6,492 nt of DNA, taken from contig CAKTEB010000103.1 in assembly GCA_934546685.1 (NCBI GenBank), positions 1 through 6,492 of the forward strand, written 5' to 3'. The translations under genes were made by a program, and so were the position numbers. The stretch is from an uncultured Oscillospiraceae bacterium. GTDB lineage: Bacteria; Bacillota; Clostridia; Oscillospirales; Oscillospiraceae. Every line of letters starts with the position of its first letter. Position 1 is the first letter of the stretch. Of this stretch, positions 5,699-6,492 are shown one piece after another. Under the pieces are notes generated by a model, which saw only the letters and a list, made by a program, of their open reading frames with translations, was not told the DNA's origin and ran no database searches.

Positions 5699-6492
5699 TC
5701 TGTTTTTAGTGCTGGCAACTACACTGTGCCTGTGGCTCTTTGTTCTGCGGCACGGGGCCCTGGCCTCCAGCGTGGACTATCTCAGCCAGCACAGCGTCTT
5801 CCCGGACTATTTCCGTCAGCTGTTCTACGAGACCGGCCAGCTGATTCCCCAGTTTGCCCCGAATTTGGGCGGCGGACAGAACATCTTCCACTTTGTCTAT
5901 TACGGGCTGCTGAATCCGCTGGTCCTGCCCTCCTATCTTCTGCCCGCAGTGCCCATGTATCAGTATTTGCAGGTGGTCATGGCGCTGTGTCTGCTGGCCT
6001 CAGTGCTTCTCATGTATCACTGGCTCCGTGGAAAGGGCTATGACGCGCCTATCTCTATCGCTGCGGCGATGATGCTGCTTCTTGCGGGGCCTATGATCTT
6101 TCACAGCTACCGGCACATCATGTTCGTGGACTATATGCCATTTCTACTGCTGGGGCTCATGGGCGTGGATCGGTACTGGGAAAGGCATAAAAGCGGGCTG
6201 GTGACAGTCAGCATTTTTCTCATGTGCATGACCAGCTTCTATTTCAGTGTGGGCGGGCTGCTGGTCTTGGGGCTCTACGGCACCATCTGTGCGCATCGGA
6301 ATTGGAAGCTCGGGTATCTCCAGTTCCTGCTGGATCTGCTGATTGGGGTACTGCTGGCAGGGTGTCTGCTGCTCCCGGCAGCGCTGGCCCTGGGCGGACG
6401 GAGCGGCCAGAACACACTTCCCAGTCTCACTTCTCTTTTGATCCCAAGCCTCGATCCCACGGAGCTCTGCTACAACACCTACGCGCCCGGTC
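5670..6492 (+). CDS. YfhO-family membrane protein, probable surface-polymer glycosyltransferase (3' end outside window)
   Basis: The first 274 residues are present. The start ATG 5670 has GGGAGG at 5658-5663, 6 nt upstream, inside the end of the glycosyltransferase gene. After a first helix (about 9-26) comes an outside loop with FPDYFRQ (44-50) and NLGGGQN (65-71), followed by YYGLLNP. This matches the start of YfhO/GT-C-like proteins, where the conserved acidic residue and the Gly-rich segment sit in the first extracellular loop. Further membrane helices lie near 97-118, 127-145, 152-167, 176-204 and 214-240. Full family members usually exceed 800 residues, so most of the gene is missing. 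It would take the sugar from the lipid carrier made by the preceding enzyme and add it to an envelope polymer on the outer face. The acceptor here is inferred from characterised pairs, not shown. Confidence 0.85.
   Translation, partial: MKRVKVLIPDLFLVLATTLCLWLFVLRHGALASSVDYLSQHSVFPDYFRQLFYETGQLIPQFAPNLGGGQNIFHFVYYGLLNPLVLPSYLLPAVPMYQYLQVVMALCLLASVLLMYHWLRGKGYDAPISIAAAMMLLLAGPMIFHSYRHIMFVDYMPFLLLGLMGVDRYWERHKSGLVTVSIFLMCMTSFYFSVGGLLVLGLYGTICAHRNWKLGYLQFLLDLLIGVLLAGCLLLPAALALGGRSGQNTLPSLTSLLIPSLDPTELCYNTYAPG

Overview
The window looks like chromosomal DNA of a moderately GC-rich, Gram-positive-type anaerobe, most likely a gut clostridium of the Oscillospiraceae type. This is inferred from several things: an NdoA/EndoA-type MazF very close to the Bacillus protein, strong AGGAGG-like ribosome binding sites 6-10 nt before each start, sigma-A promoters with 17-bp spacers, GC-rich hairpin plus T-run terminators, a lipoprotein signal, and a CsbB/YfhO-type glycosyltransferase pair. 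No database search was possible.

Layout. Positions 1-1080 run leftward. They hold the start of an mazF/ndoA ribonuclease toxin gene (3' end outside the window), a complete tRNA-Pro(GGG) with its own consensus promoter and terminator, and a small zinc-ribbon protein gene with its own near-consensus promoter. Next, also leftward (1080-3017), is a 645-residue lipoprotein with an alpha/beta-hydrolase fold that resembles bacterial tannase/feruloyl-esterase-like enzymes. It ends in a clear terminator.

The lipoprotein gene is divergent from a rightward gene (3241-4587) for a cysteine-rich protein with a predicted parallel beta-helix and no visible export signal. The 223-bp space between them carries two opposed promoters and a perfect 10+1+10 palindrome that looks like an operator. 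A strong terminator closes the beta-helix gene. The last unit, also rightward, is a two-gene operon: a GT2 polyprenyl-phosphate glycosyltransferase (4748-5698) overlapping by 29 bp a YfhO-family membrane protein that runs off the window. Such pairs build a lipid-linked sugar and transfer it to a cell-surface polymer such as lipoteichoic acid.

The two rightward transcription units share an identical 13-base extended -10 element (TTCTGCTACCATA). The glycosyltransferase unit also has spaced TTAA direct repeats upstream, as expected for an OmpR-family response regulator. The least explained part is the divergent lipoprotein hydrolase / beta-helix pair and its palindrome. Nothing seen proves a new system, but that locus and the shared promoter element are the best places to look.
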